A stretch of 43,912 nucleotides of DNA from assembly GCA_938074535.1 (NCBI GenBank), contig CALJER010000026.1:1-43912 (forward strand). The letters are read 5' to 3'. The translations under genes and the position numbers were made by a program. Under the pieces are notes generated by a model, which had not been told where the DNA came from, made no database searches, and was given only the letters and a program-made list of their open reading frames with translations. The stretch is from an uncultured archaeon (GTDB lineage: Archaea; Hadarchaeota; Hadarchaeia; Hadarchaeales; WYZ-LMO6). Position 1 is the first letter of the stretch. Every line of letters starts with the position of its first letter. Positions 7,704-15,489 of the stretch are shown here, one piece after another.

Positions 7704-7780
7704 ACCGGGTGGTCGGGCGTTCGAATCGCCCCGGGCCCACCAGCCCAGGATCCTTATAGGAAAGAGGGGGAGGTTTCTTG

Positions 7781-9013
7781 ATGCCCGAGTGGGGGAGGGG
7801 GGTTTCCGCCGACCTCCACCTTCACTCCAGGTACTCCGGAGGGACCTCCTCCAGGATGGAGGTGGACCTCCTCTCCCAGCAGGCCCCCCTGAAGGGCCTG
7901 GGCCTGGTGGGTACGGGGGACATCCTCCATCCGGGCTGGAGAAGGGAGGTCAGGGAAAAGCTGAGGGAGGTGGGGGAGGGAACGCTGGAGCACCCCCGCT
8001 ACGGCACGAGGTTCCTGCTCACCGGGGAGGTGGAGGACAGCAGGAGGGTGCACCACCTCCTCCTCTTTCCCTCCTTCTCCGCCGTGGAGGAGCTGGAGGA
8101 GCGTTTCTCCCGCAGATCGGAGGACCTGGGGAAGGAGGGGAGACCGCACGTGGACCTCTCCCCCCCGGAGCTGGCGGAGGAGGCCCTCTCGGTGGGATGC
8201 CTGCTGGGGCCCTCCCATGCCTTCACTCCCTGGACCAGCCTCTACAAGGAGTTCAACAGCCTGAGGGAATGCTACGGGGACCAGGCGGACAAAATCTCCT
8301 TTCTGGAGCTGGGGCTGAGTGCGGACACCTACATGGCGGACCGCCTCTCCGAGCTCTCCCGCCTGACCTTCCTCTCCAACAGCGATTCCCACAGCCCCTG
8401 GCCCGAAAGACTGGGAAGGGAGTTCAACAGGTTCGGCATCCAGGAGCCCACCTTCGAGGAGGTCAGGAAGGCGGTGGAGAGGAGGGAGGGCAGAAGGGTG
8501 GTCCTCAACGTGGGCTTCGACCCCAGGCTGGGGAAGTACCACCGCACCGCCTGCTCCCGCTGTTTCAAGCAGTTCGAGCTGGAAAGGGCCAGGGAGCTGG
8601 GATGGAGGTGCGACGATTGCGGCGGGTGGGTGAAGAAGGGGGTCTGGGACAGGGTGAACGAGCTGGCCGATCTCCCCGAGCCCTCCTCCCCTCCCCACCG
8701 TCCCCCCTACCTCCGCGTGGCGCCCCTGGCCGAGATCCTGGCCCTGGGCTGGGGAACGGAGGTTCGCGATCCCAGGGTGAGGGAGACCTGGAGGAGGCTG
8801 GTGGAGAGGTTCGGGTCGGAGATAGGGGTGCTGGTGGACGCCCCCCCTGAGGAGATAGAAGAGGTGGTGGGAAGGGAGTTTTCCGGCCTGATCATGGCCT
8901 TCCGCAGGCAGGAGCTCAAGGTCTTCCCCGGAGGTGGGGGGAGGTACGGCAGGCTGGAGCTGCCTCCCCACCTCTCCAAGAGGGGGCAGCGCACGCTGGG
9001 CGACTTCACCTGA
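7781..9013 (+). CDS. Endonuclease Q (PHP-family DNA repair nuclease) with C-terminal PIP box
   Basis: 410 residues. The N-terminal PHP metal site shows ADLHLHSRYSGGTS (residues 10-23), H146 in the GPSHAFTPW stretch and SNSDSHSP (199-206). A zinc-binding unit has Cys258, Cys261, Cys277 and Cys280. This order matches archaeal EndoQ, which nicks DNA 5' of hypoxanthine, uracil and abasic sites. The last eight residues, QRTLGDFT, fit a PCNA-interacting peptide (Q-x-x-L-x-x-F), as expected for an enzyme recruited to the sliding clamp. I chose the ATG at 7781 over the adjacent TTG; a GGGGGAGG ribosome site lies at 7765-7772. The 3' end overlaps convergent lysA by 8 bases. Confidence 0.88.
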   Translation: MPEWGRGVSADLHLHSRYSGGTSSRMEVDLLSQQAPLKGLGLVGTGDILHPGWRREVREKLREVGEGTLEHPRYGTRFLLTGEVEDSRRVHHLLLFPSFSAVEELEERFSRRSEDLGKEGRPHVDLSPPELAEEALSVGCLLGPSHAFTPWTSLYKEFNSLRECYGDQADKISFLELGLSADTYMADRLSELSRLTFLSNSDSHSPWPERLGREFNRFGIQEPTFEEVRKAVERREGRRVVLNVGFDPRLGKYHRTACSRCFKQFELERARELGWRCDDCGGWVKKGVWDRVNELADLPEPSSPPHRPPYLRVAPLAEILALGWGTEVRDPRVRETWRRLVERFGSEIGVLVDAPPEEIEEVVGREFSGLIMAFRRQELKVFPGGGGRYGRLELPPHLSKRGQRTLGDFT

Positions 9014-10304
9014 GCCAGGGCGGAAGGAGGTCCAGCCTGACGAGGTCCCTGAAGGTCTCCCTTTTCCTGATCAGGGCAGCCCTTCCCCTCCTCACCATCA
9101 CCATCGCCGGTCGGGGCTTGGCGGTGTGCTGGCTGGACATGGCGAGCCCGTAGGCCCCCACGTCGAAGATGACGGCGAGGTCCCCCCTCTCCGCCTTAGG
9201 CAGCAGCCTCTCCTTTCCCAGAAAGTCCCCGGATTCGCACAGGGGGCCAGCCACGTTCGTCAGGGTGTCGTTTTTCAGGTTCATCTTGTTCGCCAGCTCG
9301 ATGTGGTGGTAGGCGCCGTACAGGGCGGGTCTTATCAGGGCGTTCATTCCGGCGTCCAGGGAGATCCACCGCGGGAGGCCCCTGCGCTCCTTGGTGTACT
9401 CCACCCTCGCGAGCAGGATTCCGGCATCCCCCACGAGGTACCTGCCGGGCTCGAACACCAGCAGATGCTTCCCCATCCCTTTCTCCTCCTCCACCTCCTC
9501 CACGGCGGAAATCACCCTTTCCGCCAGCTCCTCCAGCCTCACCTCCCTTTCCTCCGGCCTGTAGGGGATGCCCACCCCTCCCCCCAGGTCCACGAACTCC
9601 AGCTCTATCCCCATCTCGTGCAGTTCGGCCACCACCCCCATGACCTTCTCCGCCTCCTCCACGAAGGGGGAGGGATCCAGGATCTGGGAACCTATGTGGG
9701 CGTGGATCCCGACGATTTTCACGTTTTTCATCCCCCTGGCCCTGCGGTACGCCTCCAGCGCCTCGCCGCTTCCCACCTCGAAGCCGAACTTGCTCTCCCT
9801 GAGACCGGTGGCGATGTAGGGATGGGTGGGTGCCCTGAGGTCTGGGTTTATCCTGAAGCTCACCCTGGCTTCGGTCCTCATCCTCTCGGCCAGCCTCCCC
9901 ACCACCTCCAGCTCCTGGAAGTTGTCGATGTTGATGGCCACCCCGTGCCTGAGGGCCAGCTTCAGCTCGGCCTCGGTCTTCAGGTTCCCGTTGAAGACCA
10001 TCTTCTCCCCCTCGATCCCCGCCCGGAGGGCTATCCTCAGCTCGTTCTCGGAGCTCACGTCGGCTCCCGCCCCCTCCTCGGCCAGCACCTTCACCACGGC
10101 GGAGTTGGAGTTGGCCTTCAGCGCATAGCAGAGGCGCACCCTCCTGCGGGAGAAGGCCTTCAGGAACCTCCGGTAGTTGTCCCTGATGCGCTCCTCGTCC
10201 ATTACGTAAAGGGGGGTCCCGAACTCCTCGCACAGTTCGACGGCATCCACCCCCCCGCAGACGAGGTGTCCTGCGGGGTTCACCCTGAAGTGGGGCTTCA
10301 GCAT
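9006..10304 (-). CDS. lysA: Diaminopimelate decarboxylase
   Basis: 432 residues, fold-type III PLP enzyme making lysine from meso-diaminopimelate. Visible motifs are the PLP lysine in CYALKANSN, HIGSQI, the phosphate-binding GGGVGIPY, EPGRYLVG, and the dimer-interface CESGDFLG that supplies the catalytic cysteine. The length is typical. The ATG at 10304 overlaps the TGA of the aminotransferase upstream by one base (TGATG), so the two are translationally coupled; a GTG at 10310 would add two residues. The coupling hints that the aminotransferase also belongs to amino-acid or lysine metabolism. Confidence 0.96.
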   Translation of the reverse strand: MLKPHFRVNPAGHLVCGGVDAVELCEEFGTPLYVMDEERIRDNYRRFLKAFSRRRVRLCYALKANSNSAVVKVLAEEGAGADVSSENELRIALRAGIEGEKMVFNGNLKTEAELKLALRHGVAINIDNFQELEVVGRLAERMRTEARVSFRINPDLRAPTHPYIATGLRESKFGFEVGSGEALEAYRRARGMKNVKIVGIHAHIGSQILDPSPFVEEAEKVMGVVAELHEMGIELEFVDLGGGVGIPYRPEEREVRLEELAERVISAVEEVEEEKGMGKHLLVFEPGRYLVGDAGILLARVEYTKERRGLPRWISLDAGMNALIRPALYGAYHHIELANKMNLKNDTLTNVAGPLCESGDFLGKERLLPKAERGDLAVIFDVGAYGLAMSSQHTAKPRPAMVMVRRGRAALIRKRETFRDLVRLDLLPPWLR

Positions 10305-11659
10305 CAGCACTTCTTCGCTACCTCCTCCACGGCCTCCCTCAGGATGGTAAGACCCTTCTCCAGCTCCTCCTCCGAGATGATCAGCGGCGGGGCTATCCTC
10401 AGGGAGGACCTTCCTCCGCGGAAGAAGATGGCCCCCCTCTTGAGGGTGGCCTGGATGACCATGTCCCTTTCCTTCGTCCCGTCCTTTTTGTTCCCCTTCT
10501 CCTTCACGAATTCCACCGCCAGCATCAGCCCCTTCCCCCTCACCTCCCCCACGATGGGGATTTCCTCCTCCATCTCCCTGAGGTAGCTCAGGGAGCGCTC
10601 CCCCAGTTTCCTCGCCCTCTCCACCAGCCTTTCCTCCTCCAGCAGCTTCAGACCCTCTATGGCGGCCGCGCAGGCCACCAGGTTGCCCCCGAAGGTGGAG
10701 GCATGGGCGCCTGGTTCCCAGTCCATCACCTTGGAGCTGGCGATGGTGGCCCCTATGGGCGCTATCCCTCCCGAAAGGGCCTTGGCCACGCAGACGATTT
10801 CAGGCACGACCCCCCAGTGCTCCACGGCGAACATCTTCCCGCTCCTCCCCAGGCCCGTCTGGATTTCGTCGGCTATCAGCATCCACCCGTGCTCGTCGCA
10901 CAGCTCCCTGAGCATGGGCAGGTACTCAGGCGGGGGGATGATGTACCCTGAGTTCCCCTGGATGGGCTCTATGATTATCCCCGCCACCTCCTCAGGGGGT
11001 ATGACCCTCTTCAGGTACTCCCTTATGAACTCCACGCAGAGGAAGTCGCATCCCGGGTAGCTCTGCTTGAAGAGGCATCTGTAGCAGTAGGGGTAGGGCA
11101 TGAAGCTCACACCGGGCACCAGGGGGAAGAAGTACCGGTGGTGGAGGACGTTGGAAGAGGAAAGGCTCATGGCCCCATAGGTCCTCCCGTGGAAGGCACC
11201 CAGGAAGGAGATGATCCTGGGACGGCGGGTGTGCCACCTCACGCACTTCAAGGCCGCTTCCACGGCCTCCGCCCCGGAGTTTGCCAGGTATACCCTCTTG
11301 GGGAAGCTCCCGGGCGTGATCCTGGTCAGACGCTCGGCCAGCTCCACCTGGCTCTCGTAGTAGAAGTCGGTCCCGGCGAAGTGGGTGAGCCTCTCCAGCT
11401 GTTCTCTCGCCGCCCGAATCAGGCGGGGATTGGAGTACCCGTAGTTGAGGACGAACATCCCAGAGCTCATGTCCAGGAAGACGTTCCCGTCCACGTCCTT
11501 CACGTAGCACCCCCATCCCTCCTGGGCCACCACGGGTTCCGAGCGGGTGTAGGAGGGGGACATCACACGCTCGTCCCTCTCGATGATGGCCCTGGCTCGG
11601 GGACCCGGTATGGGGCCCCTCACCCTGGGCCCCCTGGCCCATCTGGGGCGGGAGGCCAT
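10304..11659 (-). CDS. Class III PLP aminotransferase (GABA/acetylornithine-type or archaeal racemase-type)
   Basis: 451 residues. It has NSGAEAVEAALKCVR (PLP phosphate), the GAFHGRTYGAMSL loop, the IADEIQTGLGRSG aspartate motif and the PLP lysine in VCVAKALSGGIAP. An internal YPYCYRCLFKQSYPGCDFLC insert with several cysteines matches the archaeal subgroup usually annotated 4-aminobutyrate aminotransferase; some characterised members of that subgroup racemise amino acids instead. The start ATG lies 28 nt from a TATA-like element shared with hisH. It is coupled to lysA downstream. Acetyl-lysine or acetylornithine transamination is another option, and the substrate is unsettled. Confidence 0.85.
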   Translation of the reverse strand: MASRPRWARGPRVRGPIPGPRARAIIERDERVMSPSYTRSEPVVAQEGWGCYVKDVDGNVFLDMSSGMFVLNYGYSNPRLIRAAREQLERLTHFAGTDFYYESQVELAERLTRITPGSFPKRVYLANSGAEAVEAALKCVRWHTRRPRIISFLGAFHGRTYGAMSLSSSNVLHHRYFFPLVPGVSFMPYPYCYRCLFKQSYPGCDFLCVEFIREYLKRVIPPEEVAGIIIEPIQGNSGYIIPPPEYLPMLRELCDEHGWMLIADEIQTGLGRSGKMFAVEHWGVVPEIVCVAKALSGGIAPIGATIASSKVMDWEPGAHASTFGGNLVACAAAIEGLKLLEEERLVERARKLGERSLSYLREMEEEIPIVGEVRGKGLMLAVEFVKEKGNKKDGTKERDMVIQATLKRGAIFFRGGRSSLRIAPPLIISEEELEKGLTILREAVEEVAKKC

Positions 11660-11681
11660 CAGGCTAACTCTGAGCCTCCCC

Positions 11682-11690
11682 TTTAAAAAT
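11682..11690. promoter_or_regulatory. Shared divergent TATA-like element (aminotransferase / hisH)
   Basis: TTTAAAAAT is the only AT-rich stretch in the 54-nt gap. It sits 32 nt before the hisH ATG (11714) on the plus strand and about 28 nt before the aminotransferase ATG (11659) on the minus strand. One element could therefore position TBP for either direction, with very short or absent leaders. Confidence 0.5.
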
Positions 11691-11713
11691 AGTTCAGCGG
11701 AGCAGGAAAGAGG

Positions 11714-12313
11714 ATGGGGAAGAGGGTGGCCGTCCTAGATTATGGAATGGGCAACCTCAGGAGCGTCTACAATGCCCTGAAGAGGGTGGGGGCGGATCCC
11801 TTCTGGATGGCCTCACCGGAGGAGGGGGGGAGGGAGGAGTACCTGGTCATCCCTGGGGTGGGTGCGTTCGGCAGGGGCATGGAGAGGCTTGCCCCTTTCG
11901 CGCGGAGGATAAGGGAGGCGGCTGAGGAGGGGGTGCGCCTGCTGGGGGTATGCCTGGGCATGCACGTGATGTTCGAGGGCTCGGAAGAGGCCGGAGGAAC
12001 CAGGGGACTGGGTCTCCTGGGGGGGAGGGTGGAGAGGGTGCCCACCGCCGAAAGACTCCCCCACATGGGGTGGAACTACGTGAGGAAGGTGGCGGAAGCG
12101 CCCCTCCTCCGGGGGCTGGAAGGAGGCTACGCCTACTTCGTCCACTCCTACCACCCCGTGCCCAGGGAAAAGGGGGTGGTGGTGGCTCTGACCGACTACG
12201 GGACGGAGGTCTGCGCGGCGGTCTGGAAGGACAACCTCTTCGGGACCCAGTTCCATCCGGAGAAGAGCGGTCTTTTTGGTCTCAGGGTGCTAAAGAACTT
12301 CCTGGGGACCTGA
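11714..12313 (+). CDS. hisH: Imidazole glycerol phosphate synthase, glutaminase subunit
   Basis: 199 residues, class I glutamine amidotransferase. The catalytic triad is visible: Cys80 in LGVCLGMHV, His181 and Glu183 in TQFHPEKSG. HisH frees ammonia from glutamine and passes it to HisF in histidine biosynthesis. The stop codon is followed immediately by the GTG of hisF, so the two subunits are made together. No other his genes lie in the window, so the histidine pathway is scattered or split in this genome. Confidence 0.96.
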   Translation: MGKRVAVLDYGMGNLRSVYNALKRVGADPFWMASPEEGGREEYLVIPGVGAFGRGMERLAPFARRIREAAEEGVRLLGVCLGMHVMFEGSEEAGGTRGLGLLGGRVERVPTAERLPHMGWNYVRKVAEAPLLRGLEGGYAYFVHSYHPVPREKGVVVALTDYGTEVCAAVWKDNLFGTQFHPEKSGLFGLRVLKNFLGT

Positions 12314-13132
12314 GTGCTCTGCAAGAGGATCATCCCCTGCCTGGACTGCGACCTGGCCGTTCCCATGGGGAGGGTGGTGAAGGGGGTGGAGTTCGAGCGG
12401 ATAAGGTACGCGGGGGTCCCCTGGGAGCTGGCGGCGAAGTACTACAGGGAGGGAGCGGACGAGATAGTGTTTCTGGATATCACGGCCAGCAGGGAGAGGA
12501 GGGAGACGATGGTGCATGTGATCGAGAGGACTTCGGAGGAGGTCTTCGTCCCCCTCACCGTGGGGGGAGGGATAAGGAGCGTGGAGGACGCCCGCAGGGT
12601 CTTCAACGCGGGGGCGGACAAGATAGCGGTGAACACGGCGGCCCTCCAGGAGCCGGAGCTCATCTCCAGGCTGGCCGAGACCTTCGGGAGCCAGGCCTGC
12701 GTGGTGGCGATAGATGCGAAGAGGAGGAGGGCCCGGAAGGGGGAAAGGGAGAAGGTGGTGGTGGAGACCCCTGAGGGCCCGATCTGGTTTGAGTGCTCCA
12801 TCTACGGAGGGAAAAAGTTCACGGGGGTGGACGCGGTCAGGTGGGCGATGGAGGCGGAGAAAAGGGGGGCGGGCGAGATCCTCCTCACCAGCATGGACAG
12901 GGACGGGACCACCGAGGGTTACGACCTGCTCCTCACGAAGGTGGTGAGCGAGGCCGTGGGCATCCCGGTCATAGCCTCGGGTGGCTGCGGTTCGCCGGAA
13001 CACATGTACGAGGTCTTCAGGAGCACCGGGGCCAGTGCGGCCCTCGCCGCCAGCATTTTCCACTACGGAAAGTACGGGATCAAAGAGGTGAAGGAGTACC
13101 TGGCCGGAAAGGGGATCGCCGTCCGCCTCTGA
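12314..13132 (+). CDS. hisF: Imidazole glycerol phosphate synthase, cyclase subunit
   Basis: 272 residues, (beta/alpha)8 barrel. Catalytic aspartates are the one in the N-terminal PCLDCD and the one in VVAIDAK. Phosphate-binding loops TVGGGIRS and [12 protein letters not shown] and the [13 protein letters not shown] stretch are typical. It converts PRFAR plus ammonia from HisH to IGP and AICAR. The first strand reads CLDCD where many homologues have CLDVD, a mild change away from the catalytic residue. GTG start directly abuts the hisH stop. It converges on glnA with a 1-base gap. Confidence 0.96.
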   Translation: MLCKRIIPCLDCDLAVPMGRVVKGVEFERIRYAGVPWELAAKYYREGADEIVFLDITASRERRETMVHVIERTSEEVFVPLTVGGGIRSVEDARRVFNAGADKIAVNTAALQEPELISRLAETFGSQACVVAIDAKRRRARKGEREKVVVETPEGPIWFECSIYGGKKFTGVDAVRWAMEAEKRGAGEILLTSMDRDGTTEGYDLLLTKVVSEAVGIPVIASGGCGSPEHMYEVFRSTGASAALAASIFHYGKYGIKEVKEYLAGKGIAVRL

Positions 13133-13133
13133 C

Positions 13134-14468
13134 TCACAGGATGGGGAGCAGGTTTTGGAGTTCCCAGTCCGTTACCTGCGAGCGGTAGGACTCCCATTCC
13201 TGGGTTTTGATGTAGAGGAAGTGCTCGAAGAGATGGTCCCCGAGGGCCTCCCTCACCAGCTTGCTCCTCTCCATGCACTCCAGGGCCTCCCCGAGGCTGG
13301 AGGGCAGGGGCTCTATCTGGAGCTCCCTCTTCTCCTCTGGGGTCATTCTGAAGATGTTTTTCTCGACAGGCTCGGGCGGGTAAATCTTCTCCTCTATCCC
13401 CCTCAGACCGGCGGCCAGCATCACGGAGAACTGGAGGTAGGGGTTGCCGGCCGGGTCTGGGCTCCTGAGCTCCACTCTGGTCCTCAGCTCCCTCCCGGAG
13501 GGGACCCTTATGTACGCGCTTCTGTTCCTGTTGGCCCAGGAGATGTATACGGGGGCTTCGTACCCAGGCACCAGTCTCTTGTAGGAGTTGACCGAGGAGG
13601 CGAGGATGGCGCACATCTCCCTCGCATATCTCAGCAGGCCACCTATGAAGTACAGGGCGAGCTCGCTTAGCTGGTACTTGCCCTTGGGGTCGTAGAAGAA
13701 GTTCTTCGTGCCGTCGGGGCTCATCAGGGACATGTGGGTGTGCATGCCGGAGCCGTTGACCCCGTAGATGGGCTTCGGCATGAAGGAGGCGAAGAGGCCG
13801 TGCCTGTGGGCTATGAGCTTGGTGGTGTACTTCATCATCATCACCCTGTCGGCGGAGGTGAGGGCGTCAGCGTACCTCAGGTCGATCTCGTGCTGGCCCG
13901 GCGAAACCTCGTGGTGGGAGGCCTCCACCTCGAACCCCATCTTGCTCAGGTGCAGCACGATTTCCTTCCTTATTTCGTCCCCCCTGTCCCTCATCAGGTC
14001 GAAGTACCCCCCGAGGTCGGAGGGCTGCGGGGTGGGTTTTCCGCTTTCGTCCAGCCTGAGGAGGAAGAACTCGTACTCGGGGGCCGTGTTGAACACGTAC
14101 CCTTCCTTCCTGGCTCTTTCAGAGAGCTTCTGCAGGGCGTACCTGGGATCCCCCTCGAAGCGGTTGTTCTTGTGATCGTAAACATCACAGACCATGCACG
14201 CGGTCTTGAGGTTTCCGTTGGTCCAGGGAAGGACGGTGAAGGTCCTGGGATCGGGTATCAGGCGCATGTCGGATTCCTCCACCGTGGCGTATCCGAGCAC
14301 GGAGGATCCGTCGAAGAAGACCCCCTCGGAGAGCGCCCTTTCCAGACGCTCTACAGGCAGGGTGACGTTCTTGACCGTCCCCAAGATGTCCATGAACTGC
14401 ATCTGGATGAACTTCACCCCGGCCTCCCTGGCCTTCTCCACCGTCTCCTTTCTCTCCTTCACGGGCAT
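13134..14468 (-). CDS. glnA: Glutamine synthetase, type I
   Basis: About 444 residues. Motifs include FDGSSVLGYATVEESDM, the ATP/metal residues in NTAPEYEFFL and EVSPGQHEIDLRYADAL, the GVNGSGMHTHMSL stretch, and NRNRSAYIRVP near the glutamate site. The region where bacterial GS-I-beta carries its adenylylation tyrosine reads EKNIFRMTPEEKRE, with no such tyrosine. It is therefore probably not adenylylated and fits the archaeal alpha type. It makes glutamine from glutamate and ammonia, the substrate that HisH next door hydrolyses. I chose the ATG at 14468, with GGAGG three bases before it; the GTG at 14471 leaves no spacing. Confidence 0.96.
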   Translation of the reverse strand: MPVKERKETVEKAREAGVKFIQMQFMDILGTVKNVTLPVERLERALSEGVFFDGSSVLGYATVEESDMRLIPDPRTFTVLPWTNGNLKTACMVCDVYDHKNNRFEGDPRYALQKLSERARKEGYVFNTAPEYEFFLLRLDESGKPTPQPSDLGGYFDLMRDRGDEIRKEIVLHLSKMGFEVEASHHEVSPGQHEIDLRYADALTSADRVMMMKYTTKLIAHRHGLFASFMPKPIYGVNGSGMHTHMSLMSPDGTKNFFYDPKGKYQLSELALYFIGGLLRYAREMCAILASSVNSYKRLVPGYEAPVYISWANRNRSAYIRVPSGRELRTRVELRSPDPAGNPYLQFSVMLAAGLRGIEEKIYPPEPVEKNIFRMTPEEKRELQIEPLPSSLGEALECMERSKLVREALGDHLFEHFLYIKTQEWESYRSQVTDWELQNLLPIL

Positions 14469-14535
14469 CACCCTCCTTGGAGGAAGTGCTTATTAGTTTA
14501 ATCTCCGGGGAGGCCTCCTTTTTTTGGCGCACACC

Positions 14536-14541
14536 TATAAA
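14536..14541 (+). promoter_or_regulatory. TATA box for the ion-channel gene
   Basis: TATAAA lies 30 nt before the ATG at 14566. It sits inside the upstream in-frame extension that begins at TTG 14524, which argues that translation does not start there. AAAGGAG lies between the box and the ATG. Confidence 0.6.
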
Positions 14542-14565
14542 TCGAGGCCGGAGGGAAAGGAGCTG

Positions 14566-15489
14566 ATGGGACGGTACTTGCTGCCGGCACTTCTCCTGAT
14601 TCCCCTCCTGCTCTGGGGTCTGGGCAGCCCGGTGGCGGGGGAGGAGGCGCCGGCCAGGGTGAAAGTGGGAGTCTGGATAAACGCCATCGAGAAGGTGGAC
14701 GTGCCCTCCCAGACCTTCACCGTCGACTTCTACGTCTGGTTCAAATACACGGGGAAGAAACCCGACATCGAGTTCCTCAGAGGGACCCCCACCACCGTGA
14801 GCCTCATCCGGCAGGAGGAAAGGGGGGGAGAGAACTACCTGGAGTACAGGGTCAAGGGTGTTTACGTGAGCTCCCTGAACTTCAGGAACTTCCCCTTCGA
14901 CGAGCACCTCCTCACGGTCGAACTGGAGGACAAGCACCGAGGGCTCTCCGAGCTGGTCTTTGAACCCGATGTGGAGGAAAGCGGCCTGGATCCCAACCTC
15001 ACGGTTCCTGGCTGGGAGGTGAAGGACTTCAGGCTCTGCACGGATCAGCACGTCTATCCGGACGAAAACTACTCCAAGTTCATCTTCGGGGTCACGGTAT
15101 ACCGCTCGAAGATTTCGGCCTTCTTCAAGTACTTCTTCCCCATTCTCATCATCACCCTCATCTCCCTCCTCACGTTTTCCCTCTCGGTCAAGAACTTCGG
15201 ACAGAGGGTGGGGATCTGCGTCACCACCCTCATGTCCGCGGTGGCCTACCACCTGGCTGCTCTGAGCGGCCTCCCCTCCCTGGGATATCTCACCCTCTTC
15301 GACCGGATCATGCTGGTGATCTACACCCTTTTCCTCTACAACCTGGGGGTTTCGGTCCAGGCGATGAGGCTGGTGGAGGCGGGCAGGGTGAAGGAAGCGG
15401 AGGGTTTCGAGACCAGAATGCAAAATCTCCTGCCCTTCCTGACCCTGGGGCTTTTCCTCGTTTACGTGCTTGTCCTCGGTCTGCTCTGA
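14566..15489 (+). CDS. Pentameric ligand-gated ion channel homologue (Cys-loop family)
   Basis: 307 residues. Residues 1-24 are a signal peptide. An all-beta ligand-binding domain spans about 28-183 and includes FRNFPFDEHLLTVELED (107-123), the FPFD motif of prokaryotic channels. It lacks the paired loop cysteines, like other microbial members. Four membrane helices follow: TM1 186-206, the pore-lining TM2 211-231, TM3 242-266 and TM4 287-307. TM2 starts GQRVGICVTTLMSAVAYHLAAL and is followed by LPSLGYLTLFDR, as in bacterial homologues. The TM3-TM4 loop is short. The ligand and ion are unknown. The gene stands alone between glnA and a Nudix gene, and its 3' end overlaps the convergent Nudix gene by 28 bases. 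Confidence 0.9.
   Translation: MGRYLLPALLLIPLLLWGLGSPVAGEEAPARVKVGVWINAIEKVDVPSQTFTVDFYVWFKYTGKKPDIEFLRGTPTTVSLIRQEERGGENYLEYRVKGVYVSSLNFRNFPFDEHLLTVELEDKHRGLSELVFEPDVEESGLDPNLTVPGWEVKDFRLCTDQHVYPDENYSKFIFGVTVYRSKISAFFKYFFPILIITLISLLTFSLSVKNFGQRVGICVTTLMSAVAYHLAALSGLPSLGYLTLFDRIMLVIYTLFLYNLGVSVQAMRLVEAGRVKEAEGFETRMQNLLPFLTLGLFLVYVLVLGLL

Larger units (their letters stand above)
7630..7742 (+). tRNA. tRNA with CAT anticodon, probably tRNA-Ile2 (AUA), two introns, encoded CCA
   Basis: Acceptor GGGCCCG (7630-7636) pairs with CGGGCCC (7732-7738), discriminator A7739, CCA at 7740-7742. D arm GCTC/GAGC, T arm GGGCG-TTCGAAT-CGCCC. The anticodon loop is CTCATA plus A7704, giving CAT at 7686-7688. 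Two insertions, 21 nt inside the anticodon stem and 14 nt in the loop, must go. The spliced length is then 78 nt including CCA with a perfect CCCGG/CCGGG stem. The GGGCCCG acceptor with A73 is that of archaeal tRNA-Ile rather than initiator or elongator Met. I therefore infer the AUA-decoding tRNA-Ile2 whose C34 is modified to agmatidine. The enzyme for that, TiaS, is encoded at 26992-28275. Confidence 0.88.

Noticed and set aside
7630-7742. Initiator or elongator tRNA-Met
   Set aside because: The CAT anticodon allows it, but the GGGCCCG acceptor with A73 and the overall body fit archaeal tRNA-Ile; archaeal initiators start differently.
7693-8850. Long plus-strand open frame (385 codons) overlapping EndoQ in another frame
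   Set aside because: Gly/Pro/Arg-rich shadow translation of the EndoQ gene; high GC keeps alternative frames open.
8934-10586. 550-codon plus-strand frame opposite lysA
   Set aside because: Antisense to a clear lysA; the translation is His/Pro/Leu-rich low-complexity text without any domain.
12340-12360. HisF CLDCD instead of CLDVD as a catalytic defect
   Set aside because: The catalytic Asp of the motif is kept; only a neighbouring residue differs.
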